DNA of 64,000 bases, taken from Methylomagnum ishizawai (lineage in GTDB: Bacteria > Pseudomonadota > Gammaproteobacteria > Methylococcales > Methylococcaceae). Position 1 is the stretch's first letter. Each line of letters begins with the position of its first letter. Where the stretch lies: NCBI RefSeq assembly GCF_900155475.1, contig NZ_FXAM01000001.1, positions 4,350,881 to 4,414,880 on the forward strand. The letters are read 5' to 3'. The notes under the pieces are model-generated. The model saw nothing but the letters and a program-made list of their open reading frames with translations, searched no databases and was not told where the DNA came from. Positions 8,556-16,539 of this stretch are shown one piece after another. Position numbers and translations under genes: made by a program.

Positions 8556-8954
8556 ATGGACAACGACACGCCCAAGCTATCCGTGGATACCGTCGCGGCA
8601 CGCCTGGACGTGTCGCGTTCCCTTATCTACGGCCTCATCGAAGATGGCATTTTAAAAGCCCATCGGATAGGCCGGAAAAACGGGAAAGGCATCTACCGGA
8701 TTTCGGAACGTCAATATCAAGAATACTTGGCTGTAACCCAGGTAAACCCCGTATGGCAATCAGGAAAATCAAACGCCCAGGAAAATCCCCAAGATACCAA
8801 GTCGATTACCAAGACCTTGACCGAGGTATCCCGCGCACTCGGCGCAGCTTTGACACCCAAAAGCAAGCCCAAGAATACGAAGCGGCGCTCAAAACCCAAG
8901 GGTTCGACAACCTCATGGGCCGCGCCAAGCCCCACCTCTTCGGTGAAGCACTGA
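8556..8954 (+). CDS. Excisionase-like MerR-type HTH protein
   Basis: 132 codons, of which the first 65 are a clear DNA-binding domain: LSVDTVAARLDVSRSLIYGL, then AHRIGRKNGKGIYRISERQ, the HTH_17/excisionase pattern with a basic wing. The 3' half overlaps the integrase start by about 200 bases and becomes Lys/Ser/Pro-rich, so it may be poorly constrained sequence. Probable role: recombination directionality factor. Confidence 0.6.
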   Translation: MDNDTPKLSVDTVAARLDVSRSLIYGLIEDGILKAHRIGRKNGKGIYRISERQYQEYLAVTQVNPVWQSGKSNAQENPQDTKSITKTLTEVSRALGAALTPKSKPKNTKRRSKPKGSTTSWAAPSPTSSVKH

Positions 8955-10018
8955 GCCGCTGGCTGGCCGATGTCAGCCCCGGCAACCGCAACCATCAAAG
9001 CAACCTGACCCACGCCCGGCACCTCCGCTGGCCTATCTGGGCCGATGGCAAATTCATCTGGCTCGAACACCTCCCGCTCGAAGCCGGACCCAACCAGTTG
9101 AGCATCGTACCGGGCATGGCCTACTGGCGTACCGACATGCGCCAAATCCTCAAGCGGGCCTATATCGACCAGCGCATCTACCATCTCCGCCAAACCCCGG
9201 ACGGCCCGGCGTGGTACCGCCAAGACCCCGCCACCCGCGACGGCCCGCCGCCGCCCCGCGTCCGTGTCATCGACCCCGGCCTCCTGGCCGAACTCGACGC
9301 CAGCGAAGGGCGCGGCCCCTACAGCCCCGAAACCCTCCGCATCCGGCAAGCCCTGGTCCGCAGCGTCCTGAAATCCTGCTGGCGGGACTGGCAATTGCTG
9401 TCCGCCGACCTCCGCACTAAGATTACCCTGGAATCCCAGGGCGAAGGCCGGACCCAATGGCTATCCCTGGAACAACTTGATGCCTTGATCGAAGCCGCCC
9501 AGGCCACCGAATACGGCCAGCACCTCGCCGACCTCATCGACGGCGGCGCGTCGATAGGCTGGCGCAGGAACAACCTCGTCCACATGACCTGGGGTCAAGT
9601 CGTCTGGTCGGAGCGCGATGGCGAAACTCTCATCACGGTCGGCTACCTCATCCTGGAGGCCCAGGACGCCAAGAACCGCAAGGCCCATTACCAACCCCTG
9701 TCCGACCACGCCGAAACCCTGCTGCGCCGCCGCTGGGAATGCCGGTGCGGCACTTACGTGTTCCACAGCGGCGAAGGCCGACCCTTCGGCGACTTCCGCA
9801 AGACCTGGGCGCGGATACTCGCCGCCGCCGAACTTCCCGAGGATTTCCATTTCCACGACCTGCGCCATACCTTTTTCAGCCTACTCGCCCAGGCAGGGGC
9901 CAGCGACCGTCAAATGCAGGAGATCGGCGGACATAAAACCCAAGGCATGGTGCGCCGCTATAGCCACTTCCGCGTGGACCACCTGCGCGAAACCGCAAAC
10001 CTAGTCAAGAGGAAATGA
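8753..10018 (+). CDS. Tyrosine recombinase / integrase
   Basis: 421 residues. The catalytic residues can all be placed: Arg in GWRRNNL near 271-272, Lys in AKNRKAHY near 310, H368-x-x-R371 in HDLRHTFF, H394 in GGHKT and Tyr403 in RRYSHF. The N-terminal 230 residues carry the arm- and core-binding regions. It catalyses site-specific integration and excision of the element. It lies 315 bases from the tRNA-Lys 3' end, the likely attachment site. The ATG is preceded by AGGTAA; the start overlaps the excisionase-like gene. Confidence 0.88.
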   Translation: MAIRKIKRPGKSPRYQVDYQDLDRGIPRTRRSFDTQKQAQEYEAALKTQGFDNLMGRAKPHLFGEALSRWLADVSPGNRNHQSNLTHARHLRWPIWADGKFIWLEHLPLEAGPNQLSIVPGMAYWRTDMRQILKRAYIDQRIYHLRQTPDGPAWYRQDPATRDGPPPPRVRVIDPGLLAELDASEGRGPYSPETLRIRQALVRSVLKSCWRDWQLLSADLRTKITLESQGEGRTQWLSLEQLDALIEAAQATEYGQHLADLIDGGASIGWRRNNLVHMTWGQVVWSERDGETLITVGYLILEAQDAKNRKAHYQPLSDHAETLLRRRWECRCGTYVFHSGEGRPFGDFRKTWARILAAAELPEDFHFHDLRHTFFSLLAQAGASDRQMQEIGGHKTQGMVRRYSHFRVDHLRETANLVKRK

Positions 10019-10032
10019 GCGGAGGAATAGCC

Positions 10033-10257
10033 ATGGGCATTGAAAAAGAGATGGAAACCGAGAAAGCCGCGGCCTACGAAAGTGGCCGCAAGGCGGGGAT
10101 GCAACAAGCGGCGGGCCTTTGTAGGGAACGCGCCGAGGAGCATACGGAAATGCTGGACTTCGATATGGCCCATGCGGCCAATGATTGCGCAGGCCTTATC
10201 GAAATCAAAATGGGCGGGGAGACAGGGCAAGAGGAAACCAGCCATGAAGCCGTATAA
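10033..10257 (+). CDS. Hypothetical Glu/Ala-rich protein
   Basis: 74 residues with a strong GGAGG site eight bases before the ATG. It is predicted helical and charged (EKEMETEKAAAYESGRKAG). It lies between the integrase and the tRNA, at the element edge. No family recognised. Confidence 0.55.
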   Translation: MGIEKEMETEKAAAYESGRKAGMQQAAGLCRERAEEHTEMLDFDMAHAANDCAGLIEIKMGGETGQEETSHEAV

Positions 10258-10288
10258 ACACACCGCATGTCGCCAGCATGTCACCAGC

Positions 10289-10326
10289 ACTAATAAAAAA
10301 GCCCTGCGGTTTCCCGCAAGGCTTTG
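10289..10326. terminator. Bidirectional terminator at element edge
   Basis: AAAAAA, stem AGCCCTGCGG, loop TTTC, stem CCGCAAGGCT with one mismatch, TTT. It separates the element genes (+) from the tRNA transcript (-). Confidence 0.7.
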
Positions 10327-10333
10327 ATATTCA

Positions 10334-10409
10334 TGGTGGGTCGTGCTGGATTCGAACCAGCGACCACTGCATTAAAAGTGCAATGCTCTACCGACTGAGC
10401 TAACGACCC
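10334..10409 (-). tRNA. tRNA-Lys (anticodon TTT)
   Basis: 76 nt on the minus strand. Acceptor GGGTCGT pairs with ACGACCC. The D-loop carries AGCTCAGTCGGTAGAGC, the anticodon loop is CTTTTAA with anticodon TTT, and the T-arm is CTGGTTCGAATCCAG. The 3' CCA is encoded (10334-10336). Confidence 0.97.
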
Positions 10410-10423
10410 CTCGAAGGCCGCGC

Positions 10424-10452
10424 ATTATAATGACGCCCTCCCCATTGTTCAA
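10424..10452 (-). promoter_or_regulatory. Sigma-70 promoter of tRNA-Lys
   Basis: On the minus strand: TTGAAC (10447-10452), a 17-base spacer and a perfect TATAAT (10424-10429), 14 bases before the mature tRNA 5' end. Confidence 0.85.
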
Positions 10453-10468
10453 GCCTTTACCATCCACC

Positions 10469-11242
10469 ATGTCATCGCTCCGACTTCGCTCCCTCCCTTG
10501 GCTCGCCCTGTTCCTCGCCTTCTCCCTCAGCGGCTGCGTCTGGCTGCGGCTATTGGAACTCAAGAACCAACTGTCCCAGTTCGACCGCCATTTCCGGGTG
10601 GAAGTCGCCGACCAGCATTTCATCCTGCATCTGCGCGACCCCGTGCTGCTCAGCGAGGACTTCACCGACCTGACCAAACTCAAGCCCAGCCGGGTCGGCA
10701 TCCTGCCCCAGGGCTACCGCTGGTTCCTCGACTTCGCCCACGACCCGGCGGCGCAGCCCCAAAAAGACCAGCACTTGATCTTCGCCATGAGTTTCACCCA
10801 GGACGGCAAGCTGAGCGCCTTCGATTTTCCGCCCCTATTCCTGCAGATGGCCCCGGCGGCGTTCTTGGAAGCCTCGATCCGCTCGCTGGGGCTGGGCAAG
10901 GTCGATCAGGGCAAGCAGCAATTGAAGGTCGATCCCGAGGATTTGCCCAAGTTAACCGGGAAGCTGCCCAACCAGAAAGCCATCCTCGACGCGCTGGGAC
11001 CACCGACCGAGCGTGCCACCCAGGACGGACTCCAAGTCCTGCTGTACCGTTTCAAGGCCCAAACCACCCCGGTCGATCCCGATTACGAAAAGCGCCGCCT
11101 GGCCGAGGCCAAGCTGTTTTTCGATCCGGCCAAGGACGAACTGGTACGGTTGTCGGGCCGCTTCGTCGGGCTCAAGATCGCCATCGACTACCGCAAGCTG
11201 CGCCGGCCCGAAGATGAAAAAACCGCCGCCCGGCAGGACTGA
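10469..11242 (+). CDS. Putative lipoprotein, function unknown
   Basis: 257 residues. A lipoprotein signal, SLPWLALFLAFSLSGC, points to envelope anchoring. The mature part has no motif I recognise; it alternates predicted strands and loops (ADQHFILHLRDPVLL, DELVRLSGRFVGLKIAI). An in-frame upstream ATG at 10430 is rejected because it falls in the tRNA promoter. It is followed 88 bases later by an L,D-transpeptidase lipoprotein on the same strand, so a cell-envelope role is plausible but unproven. Confidence 0.7.
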   Translation: MSSLRLRSLPWLALFLAFSLSGCVWLRLLELKNQLSQFDRHFRVEVADQHFILHLRDPVLLSEDFTDLTKLKPSRVGILPQGYRWFLDFAHDPAAQPQKDQHLIFAMSFTQDGKLSAFDFPPLFLQMAPAAFLEASIRSLGLGKVDQGKQQLKVDPEDLPKLTGKLPNQKAILDALGPPTERATQDGLQVLLYRFKAQTTPVDPDYEKRRLAEAKLFFDPAKDELVRLSGRFVGLKIAIDYRKLRRPEDEKTAARQD

Positions 11243-11330
11243 ATCCGCCCGTCCCGGCGCATCTTCCTGGCGCGGCGCTTGCTCATACCGCCGTTCCCAT
11301 CCCGCATCCTGGTCAGGAGCCTCGCGAACC

Positions 11331-12710
11331 ATGCCGAATACCGCCCTTGTTTACCCCGGACCGGGCCGCCGGCCCGTGACCGCCCCCTGGTTACGCTGGA
11401 CCTTGTTGTTCGGTTTCGCCACCCTGATGAACGGCTGCGCCTCCTGGCTCCTGCCGTTCGGCGAATATTCCCCGCCCGAACCCCTGGAGCAGGAAGCCGC
11501 AGCCACTCCCGCCACCGCCCACGACCTATCCCGCCATCGGTTCGCGCTGCCCAAGGACGACAATATCGTCGGCCAGCTTGGCGTGGTCGAGGTCCGGGAC
11601 GGCGACACCCTGCCCGATATCGCCCGCCACTTCGGCCTGGGCTACGAGGAAATCGGCACCGCCAATCCCGGCCTGGACATGTGGGTGCCCAGGGCGGGAA
11701 GCCGCGCCGTGCTGCCCCTGCGCTTCATCCTACCGGACGCGCCACGCAAGGGCATCGTGGTCAACCTGGCGGCGATGCGCCTGTTCCTGTACGGCGGCAA
11801 GGGCGGCGAGGTCGTCACCTATCCGGTGGGCATCGGCAAGGAAGGCCGTTCGACTCCCACCGGCGACATGTACGTGGCCCGCAAGGCCGAGAAGCCGGTT
11901 TGGTATGTGCCGGAATCCATCCGCCGCGACCACGAAAAGCGCGGCGACCCGCTGCCGGCGGCGGTGTCGCCCGGTCCCGACAATCCGCTGGGCGCGTATG
12001 CGATGTACCTAAGCAAGCCCAGCTATCTCATCCACGGCACCAACAAGCCCTACGCCATCGGCCTTAGGGCCAGCAACGGCTGTTTGCGGCTCTATCCCGA
12101 GAACATCGACCTCTTGTACCGGCAAACCCCGGTGAAGACCCCGGTGCGGATCGTCAACCAGCCCTATCTGTTGGGTTGGCACAAGGGCCGGCTTTATCTC
12201 GAAGCCCACGAACCGCACGAGGAACTGAACGCCAAGGCGCTCCAGGCCGCGCTCCAGGCCAAGCTGAAGGAGATCGAGAAGAAGGGCCACGCGCTGGATT
12301 GGCCCAAGATCGAGGCCACGGTGACGGAGGCTCGGGGAATTCCGGTGCCGGTGTTCGCGCATACGCCCGGCGTGGAGCAATTGGCCCGCGAGGCCGTGCC
12401 GCTGGCGCTGCCGGAACAGTTCTACGGCCAGCCGCCGGTGCCGCAAGCTTCGACCCACGAAAGCTGGTATGTCGAGGCCTTGGAAAACGGCGACGCGCTC
12501 ACCGCCCAACGCACGGCGGCGGTGCTGAACCATATGGGACCGCGGATTCCGGCGCGGGCCGTGGCCTTGCCGGATGGCAACCAACGGGTATTGGCGGGAC
12601 CGTTCGAGGACGCCAAGCACGCCCAGGCGGCGGCGCGGCAGATGCTGCTGGACCTGGACATCAAGGGGAAGATCGTACCGCCCCAGCCGCAGCGCTTGAC
12701 CTCGAAGTAA
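11331..12710 (+). CDS. L,D-transpeptidase lipoprotein with LysM and SPOR-like domains
   Basis: 459 residues. The N-terminal lipobox is LMNGCAS. A LysM-like domain (VVEVRDGDTLPDIARHFGL) lies near residues 85-130. The YkuD/ErfK catalytic domain carries YLIHGTNKP and ASNGCLRLYPENI with the nucleophilic Cys, near 135-285. The C-terminal 80 residues resemble a SPOR repeat (SWYVEALENGD ... VLAGPFEDAKHA). The family forms 3-3 peptidoglycan cross-links or attaches proteins to peptidoglycan in the periplasm. The ATG is preceded by CAGGAG. Confidence 0.88.
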   Translation: MPNTALVYPGPGRRPVTAPWLRWTLLFGFATLMNGCASWLLPFGEYSPPEPLEQEAAATPATAHDLSRHRFALPKDDNIVGQLGVVEVRDGDTLPDIARHFGLGYEEIGTANPGLDMWVPRAGSRAVLPLRFILPDAPRKGIVVNLAAMRLFLYGGKGGEVVTYPVGIGKEGRSTPTGDMYVARKAEKPVWYVPESIRRDHEKRGDPLPAAVSPGPDNPLGAYAMYLSKPSYLIHGTNKPYAIGLRASNGCLRLYPENIDLLYRQTPVKTPVRIVNQPYLLGWHKGRLYLEAHEPHEELNAKALQAALQAKLKEIEKKGHALDWPKIEATVTEARGIPVPVFAHTPGVEQLAREAVPLALPEQFYGQPPVPQASTHESWYVEALENGDALTAQRTAAVLNHMGPRIPARAVALPDGNQRVLAGPFEDAKHAQAAARQMLLDLDIKGKIVPPQPQRLTSK

Positions 12711-12716
12711 GCCGCG

Positions 12717-12754
12717 CCGCCCTTCCCCGGCCCGTCCGGCACCGGGGAGGGCGG
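12717..12754. terminator. Strong GC hairpin between convergent genes
   Basis: Stem CCGCCCTTCCCCGG pairs with CCGGGGAGGGCGG over an 11-base loop. There is no T-tract on either side, so it may protect 3' ends or act as a weak terminator between the transpeptidase (+) and the secreted protein (-). Confidence 0.4.
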
Positions 12755-12766
12755 ATGGGAAGGCCG

Positions 12767-13780
12767 CTACCTGCCGCCGTCCTTCTCGCACATTTCAGGG
12801 GTCTTGCACTGGTCGGCGGTGCCCGCGAGCGGGGTGCATTGGGCTATCGCCATGCAATGGTTCATCGAGGGATGCCATTGGGTGACGCCGATCTCGCAGC
12901 CGCATTTGTCGATGCCGCCCGCCGCGCCGCCGTTGCTGCCGCTGTTCGAGGCCGAGGCGGGTTTCTTCTTGCTGACAGCCACCTCCAGGAGGAAATTGAC
13001 ATCGTGCTTGTTGTCCGGGTCCTTGGCGTCGCCGCCGACCGCCACGCTCAAATAATTCTGCCCGCCGGGCCGGAGTTTGAACTTGCCGGTCACGTTCGCG
13101 GAATCCAGGCTACCCTGGGCCAGATACGCCGTGGCCCAGCCATTGCTCTGGCTGGCCTTGCTGTTGAAGGGCGCGAGTTTCCAGGCCCAGAACTTCGGGG
13201 CGGTCTGGAACTGGCTGGGATACCAGTGCAGGTGTATCCCCAAATCCTGCCGCCCCTCGAACACCGAGAGGGCGGGGACCAGATCGTCCTCGGTGGTCAC
13301 GCCATCGCCATCATCGTAGCGCTTGGCGGTGATGGAGACCCAGACGTTCCCCATACCGCCTTTCTGTAGGGCGTTCAGGTCCAGCACCACCCAACGCGAA
13401 TGCATGCTCCAGCCGTAGCACTTGCTGGCATCGACCCCGCCGGCATCCGCCATCAAGGTTTTGACATTGTCGGTATCGCACCAGGACATCGATTTCAGGG
13501 TCGGCACGATCTGCGTGAGGCCGTTCTTCGCGGCGTCCGCCGCCTGGTCGGAATGGGTGATATCGTCGCCGGTCTTGAGGGTGGCCGCGGCACCTTTTTT
13601 CGCATCCAATTTGCTGAAGACGATATTGGCCACCCACGGCCCGGTGGGCGAGGCACCGGTGCCGGGATTGACGGTGTTGTTGCTGAAGCCGATGCCGTTG
13701 CCACCGTAGATTTCGGCGGCCCCCGCCGCAGCCGGTGCGAGGCAGGCCAAGAAGGCGCAGGCCAATTTTCCAAGTTTCAT
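12767..13780 (-). CDS. Secreted Cys-containing protein, unknown function
   Basis: 337 residues. Signal peptide MKLGKLACAFLACLA..AGAAE with a GGGAGA ribosome site, so the ATG at 13780 is preferred over the upstream in-frame one. The mature part is rich in aromatic residues and beta-like (GIGFSNNTV, NVWVSITAKRYDDGDG, LGIHLHWYPSQF). A pair of Cys lies near residue 125-145 and a Cys-rich tail (KCGCEIG, QCTPLAG, EMCEKDGG) at the end, separated by a Ser/Gly linker. Neighbours are a copper receptor and its TonB system. A role in metal binding at the surface, as for methanotroph MopE/CorA proteins, is speculation; I could not align it to them. Confidence 0.6.
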   Translation of the reverse strand: MKLGKLACAFLACLAPAAAGAAEIYGGNGIGFSNNTVNPGTGASPTGPWVANIVFSKLDAKKGAAATLKTGDDITHSDQAADAAKNGLTQIVPTLKSMSWCDTDNVKTLMADAGGVDASKCYGWSMHSRWVVLDLNALQKGGMGNVWVSITAKRYDDGDGVTTEDDLVPALSVFEGRQDLGIHLHWYPSQFQTAPKFWAWKLAPFNSKASQSNGWATAYLAQGSLDSANVTGKFKLRPGGQNYLSVAVGGDAKDPDNKHDVNFLLEVAVSKKKPASASNSGSNGGAAGGIDKCGCEIGVTQWHPSMNHCMAIAQCTPLAGTADQCKTPEMCEKDGGR

Positions 13781-13820
13781 TGTCGTTCTCCCGATTCGCG
13801 GGAATCCCCGCATAGGCATA

Positions 13821-13834
13821 TTAGTTCGCACTAA
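13821..13834. promoter_or_regulatory. Small palindrome upstream of the secreted protein gene
   Basis: TTAGT-N4-ACTAA, 41 bases before the start codon of the gene at 12767-13780. It has the size of a regulator half-site pair. The function is inferred only from position. Confidence 0.25.
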
Positions 13835-13983
13835 ATCACTCAAACTATATGCCACCGGACCGCATCCTCAGGCATCGCACGCGGCATCTTCCATCCCGTC
13901 AACCGCACGGATAGCAGGGTTATGCGTCCGGTCACGCAAAATCGCGGGATATAGCGCATGAACGATCCATTGCCGCCGCCGCC

Positions 13984-16197
13984 CTAGAATTCCACCCCCA
14001 CCGACACGAACACCGACCGGCCCATGGCGGGCACGGCGGGCAATTGGTTGGGCGAATAGGGGAAGCGGGTGGCGTAGATGTACACGCCGCCCAGGGGATG
14101 GAAATAAGCCTTGTCGAGCAGGTTATCGACGCCCAGTTCCAGCTTCACCTGCTTGTACTGGTAGCCCGCCTTGAGGTTCAACAGGACATAGCCCGGCGTC
14201 ACCGGCTCGTTGTAGGTCTTGGCGACGGTGGTCTTGCGGTCCACCAGTTCCAGGCCCAGGGAATTGGAAAAGCGGCCCCATTCGCTGTCGAGCGTGTGTT
14301 CCAGGGCGAGGGTCCCGTGCAGCGGCATCATGTGATAGAGGTTGACCTTGTCGGGGGCTTGGTAGCCTTCCAACGACCAGCCTTCCGCCTCGCACAGGTA
14401 TTTCCCGCCGGGCGTGGCGTTGGCGTAGGGACAGGGGCGGCCCTGCCCGCCATCCTTGCCCACGCCCCGCACATAGGCCAGCGACAGGCTCAGGGCGAAG
14501 CTCCCCGCCGGGGATTCAGGCAGGAAGTTGTAGCGGCCCGAAGCATCGACGCCGTACAGGTCGGCGTAGGGGATGTTGACGAAGTGCATCCCCCGGAAGC
14601 CGTCGCGGCCGATGCTGTCCACCTGCCCCCAGATGTAATTGGCGATATGGGTGTAATAGGGCGAGACGCTGGCCGACCAGACCTTTTGCTCCGCGTCGTG
14701 CCAAGCGCCCGTGAATGAAAAGTTGTAGGCGGTCTCGGAACCGAGTTGCAAGTTGCCCTGGTAGCCATTGCCGTCCCCGAACCAATTGATCATGGATTTC
14801 TGCGAGCCGCCGGTCCAAGCGTACAACTCGTACAGGTTGGGCGCGCGCATCTTGCGGGCGAAACCCAGTTCGTAGCGGCTGGTGGCATCGGGCGTGAAGC
14901 GGGTCAAGGCCGTCACGTCGAAATTGACATTGGTCTTGGCGTGGTCGGCGGCGTTGAACTGGTCGGCCCAGAAGGCGTTGACGAAGCTGTTGTCGTAGCC
15001 ATGCACCGAACCCGTGTCCATCCATACCGTGTCGTTGCGCAGCCCCAGGATGCTGGTCCAGCGTTCGTCCCAATCGGCCTCCCATTCGGCGAACAGGCCC
15101 ATGCGGTTGCGTTGGCCGCCATTGACGCTGATGAAATCCTGGGGATAAAAATCGTCGCCCGGCCACCAATCGTCGAGGGTCTGGCGGAAGAATTCGTTGC
15201 CGACATGCAGGGTATGCCGGGCGGCGAGGTCGATATGGGCGCGCAGCCGGTAGCCCAGGTCGGTGCCGTCGGATTCCATGGGCATGGTGGCCCCCTTGCG
15301 GTTGGGCAGGGCGTCCATGGTGTGCCAGGTCTGGTGGTAATAAAACTTACTGTCCAAACGGCCCCAGGCGAAGTCGTTCTCGTAGTTCAGTCCCCCCAGG
15401 ATGGCGTCGTTCCTGACCATGTCCATGCGCTGGTTGGGAAAGCCCTGGTAAGGCAGGTGTTGCCCCGAGAGATCGGCGGTCCATAGCCCGCTGGCGGTCT
15501 TGAGGGCACCGCGCAGGCTGTGGTTGGTGGTCTCGAACTGCGAGGGGACGACCTGCGGGCCGTCGTCGCCGGTGTTGTAGCTCCGCGCCCGGTTCCAAGA
15601 ACCGTTGTATTCCAATCGGGCGTCGGTGGTGGCGTAGGCCGTGCTGGCGTTCACGCCCACGTTGTCGTTGATGCTGCGGTAGAAGCTGCCGAATTTGGAG
15701 GCGGTCAAGGTGCCTTGTTCCGCCGAGGCGAACTCGGGAGCCAGGGGATCGACGCTGATGGTGCCGCCCACCGAATCCCCGCCTTGGCTGACCGGGGTGA
15801 TGCCCGCCATCACCGTGGCCTTGCCCACCGCCGCGGGAGCCACATAGGACAGGGCCGGGTTCATGTGGTTGCTGCACGCCGAACTGATGTTCATGCCGTT
15901 GACCACCACCTTGACCCGGTCGTCGGCCAAGCCATGCACGGTGGGCAGGCTGGACACCCCGCCCCCGGTGGCGAGGCTGACGCCGGGAATATTCTTGAAC
16001 AGCCCGGCGGTGTCGTTGCCGGTGGCCTGCCCGCTGGCGAGACCGGCGGCATCCAGGGTGCTGGCCCCGAGGATTTCCGCTTCCGCCCGGCCCGATACCG
16101 TGATTTCGTCCAACTCCACCACATCGTCCGCCGCGAAGATACCGGCGGACCCGGCCAAGAGCGCCAAACCACCCAGCGCCCTCAACCCCAAGATCAT
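13984..16197 (-). CDS. TonB-dependent copper receptor, OprC/NosA type
   Basis: 737 residues. Signal peptide after MILGLRALGGLALLAG, then a TonB-box/plug start VVELDEITVSG, plug motifs (LPTVHGLADDRVKVVVNG, GGDSVGGTI) and a 22-strand-type barrel ending in VGVEF. The copper-site motif of OprC is visible: C108-SNH-M112 (SACSNHMNP) in the plug and H292-x-M294 (WHTMD) in a loop, with nearly the same separation (184 versus about 180 residues). It should import copper across the outer membrane with energy from the adjacent ExbB-ExbD-TonB operon. In-frame upstream codons lack a signal sequence and were left out. Confidence 0.85.
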   Translation of the reverse strand: MILGLRALGGLALLAGSAGIFAADDVVELDEITVSGRAEAEILGASTLDAAGLASGQATGNDTAGLFKNIPGVSLATGGGVSSLPTVHGLADDRVKVVVNGMNISSACSNHMNPALSYVAPAAVGKATVMAGITPVSQGGDSVGGTISVDPLAPEFASAEQGTLTASKFGSFYRSINDNVGVNASTAYATTDARLEYNGSWNRARSYNTGDDGPQVVPSQFETTNHSLRGALKTASGLWTADLSGQHLPYQGFPNQRMDMVRNDAILGGLNYENDFAWGRLDSKFYYHQTWHTMDALPNRKGATMPMESDGTDLGYRLRAHIDLAARHTLHVGNEFFRQTLDDWWPGDDFYPQDFISVNGGQRNRMGLFAEWEADWDERWTSILGLRNDTVWMDTGSVHGYDNSFVNAFWADQFNAADHAKTNVNFDVTALTRFTPDATSRYELGFARKMRAPNLYELYAWTGGSQKSMINWFGDGNGYQGNLQLGSETAYNFSFTGAWHDAEQKVWSASVSPYYTHIANYIWGQVDSIGRDGFRGMHFVNIPYADLYGVDASGRYNFLPESPAGSFALSLSLAYVRGVGKDGGQGRPCPYANATPGGKYLCEAEGWSLEGYQAPDKVNLYHMMPLHGTLALEHTLDSEWGRFSNSLGLELVDRKTTVAKTYNEPVTPGYVLLNLKAGYQYKQVKLELGVDNLLDKAYFHPLGGVYIYATRFPYSPNQLPAVPAMGRSVFVSVGVEF

Positions 16198-16539
16198 TTT
16201 GCTTTCGTAGGCGTTACACACGCTGCCACTCCGTGCTGGTAATGCGGGAATCCGCCGGGCGCGATTGCCCGAAAAACCCCTGGGTAGGGCAATAATCGTG
16301 CTAAACGCGGCATGTCCCGCCCGGTAGGCCCGCAAAGCCCAGGGGCGGACCAGAACCTATGGGATATCACACATCCTCCCCAGCGATGGGCGGGCGGGCG
16401 GCAACCTCACCGCACAGCCCGCAACCTCTGGCCCCGGAATCCGGCCCAGGGCGGTCCGGGTCCATGGCTCAATATTTGCTCGGCCCTGTCACCCTTCGCC
16501 ACACTGGCGACACTCCCGGTCCAAGACAAGCATCGCCCC
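16198..16539. other. Divergent intergenic region, copper receptor / TonB operon
   Basis: 342 bases between the minus-strand receptor and the plus-strand DUF3450 gene. It contains one weak sigma-54-like element (16289-16303). No known copper-regulator palindrome and no gene were seen. Confidence 0.5.
16289..16303 (-). promoter_or_regulatory. Weak sigma-54-like element upstream of copper receptor
   Basis: On the minus strand TAGCAC-N5-TTGC, one mismatch from TGGCAC-N5-TTGC, 92 bases before the receptor start. The mismatch is in the important GG of the -24 box, so confidence is low. Confidence 0.25.

Larger units (their letters stand above)
1..10333. mobile_element. Integrative element / prophage remnant at tRNA-Lys (right part)
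   Basis: Gene content between the window start and the tRNA-Lys gene is typical of an integrated phage or genomic island: tyrosine recombinase, excisionase-like HTH, divergent XRE repressor and Cro-like protein, phage-type primase, DUF3560-methyltransferase and small unknown genes, interrupted by insertion sequences. The integrase gene is the last large gene before the 3' end of tRNA-Lys (10334-10409, minus strand), the usual arrangement when an element integrates into a tRNA 3' end. The other end is outside the window, so the direct repeat of the tRNA 3' end could not be looked for. No structural phage genes are visible here. Boundaries are inferred. Confidence 0.6.

Noticed and set aside
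12767-13780. Assignment as MopE/CorA copper protein
   Set aside because: Position and composition are suggestive, but I could not line up the known copper-site residues, so only a secreted unknown is reported.
16289-16303. Sigma-54 promoter of the copper receptor
   Set aside because: The -24 box lacks one of the two key G residues; kept only as a weak site, not as a finding.
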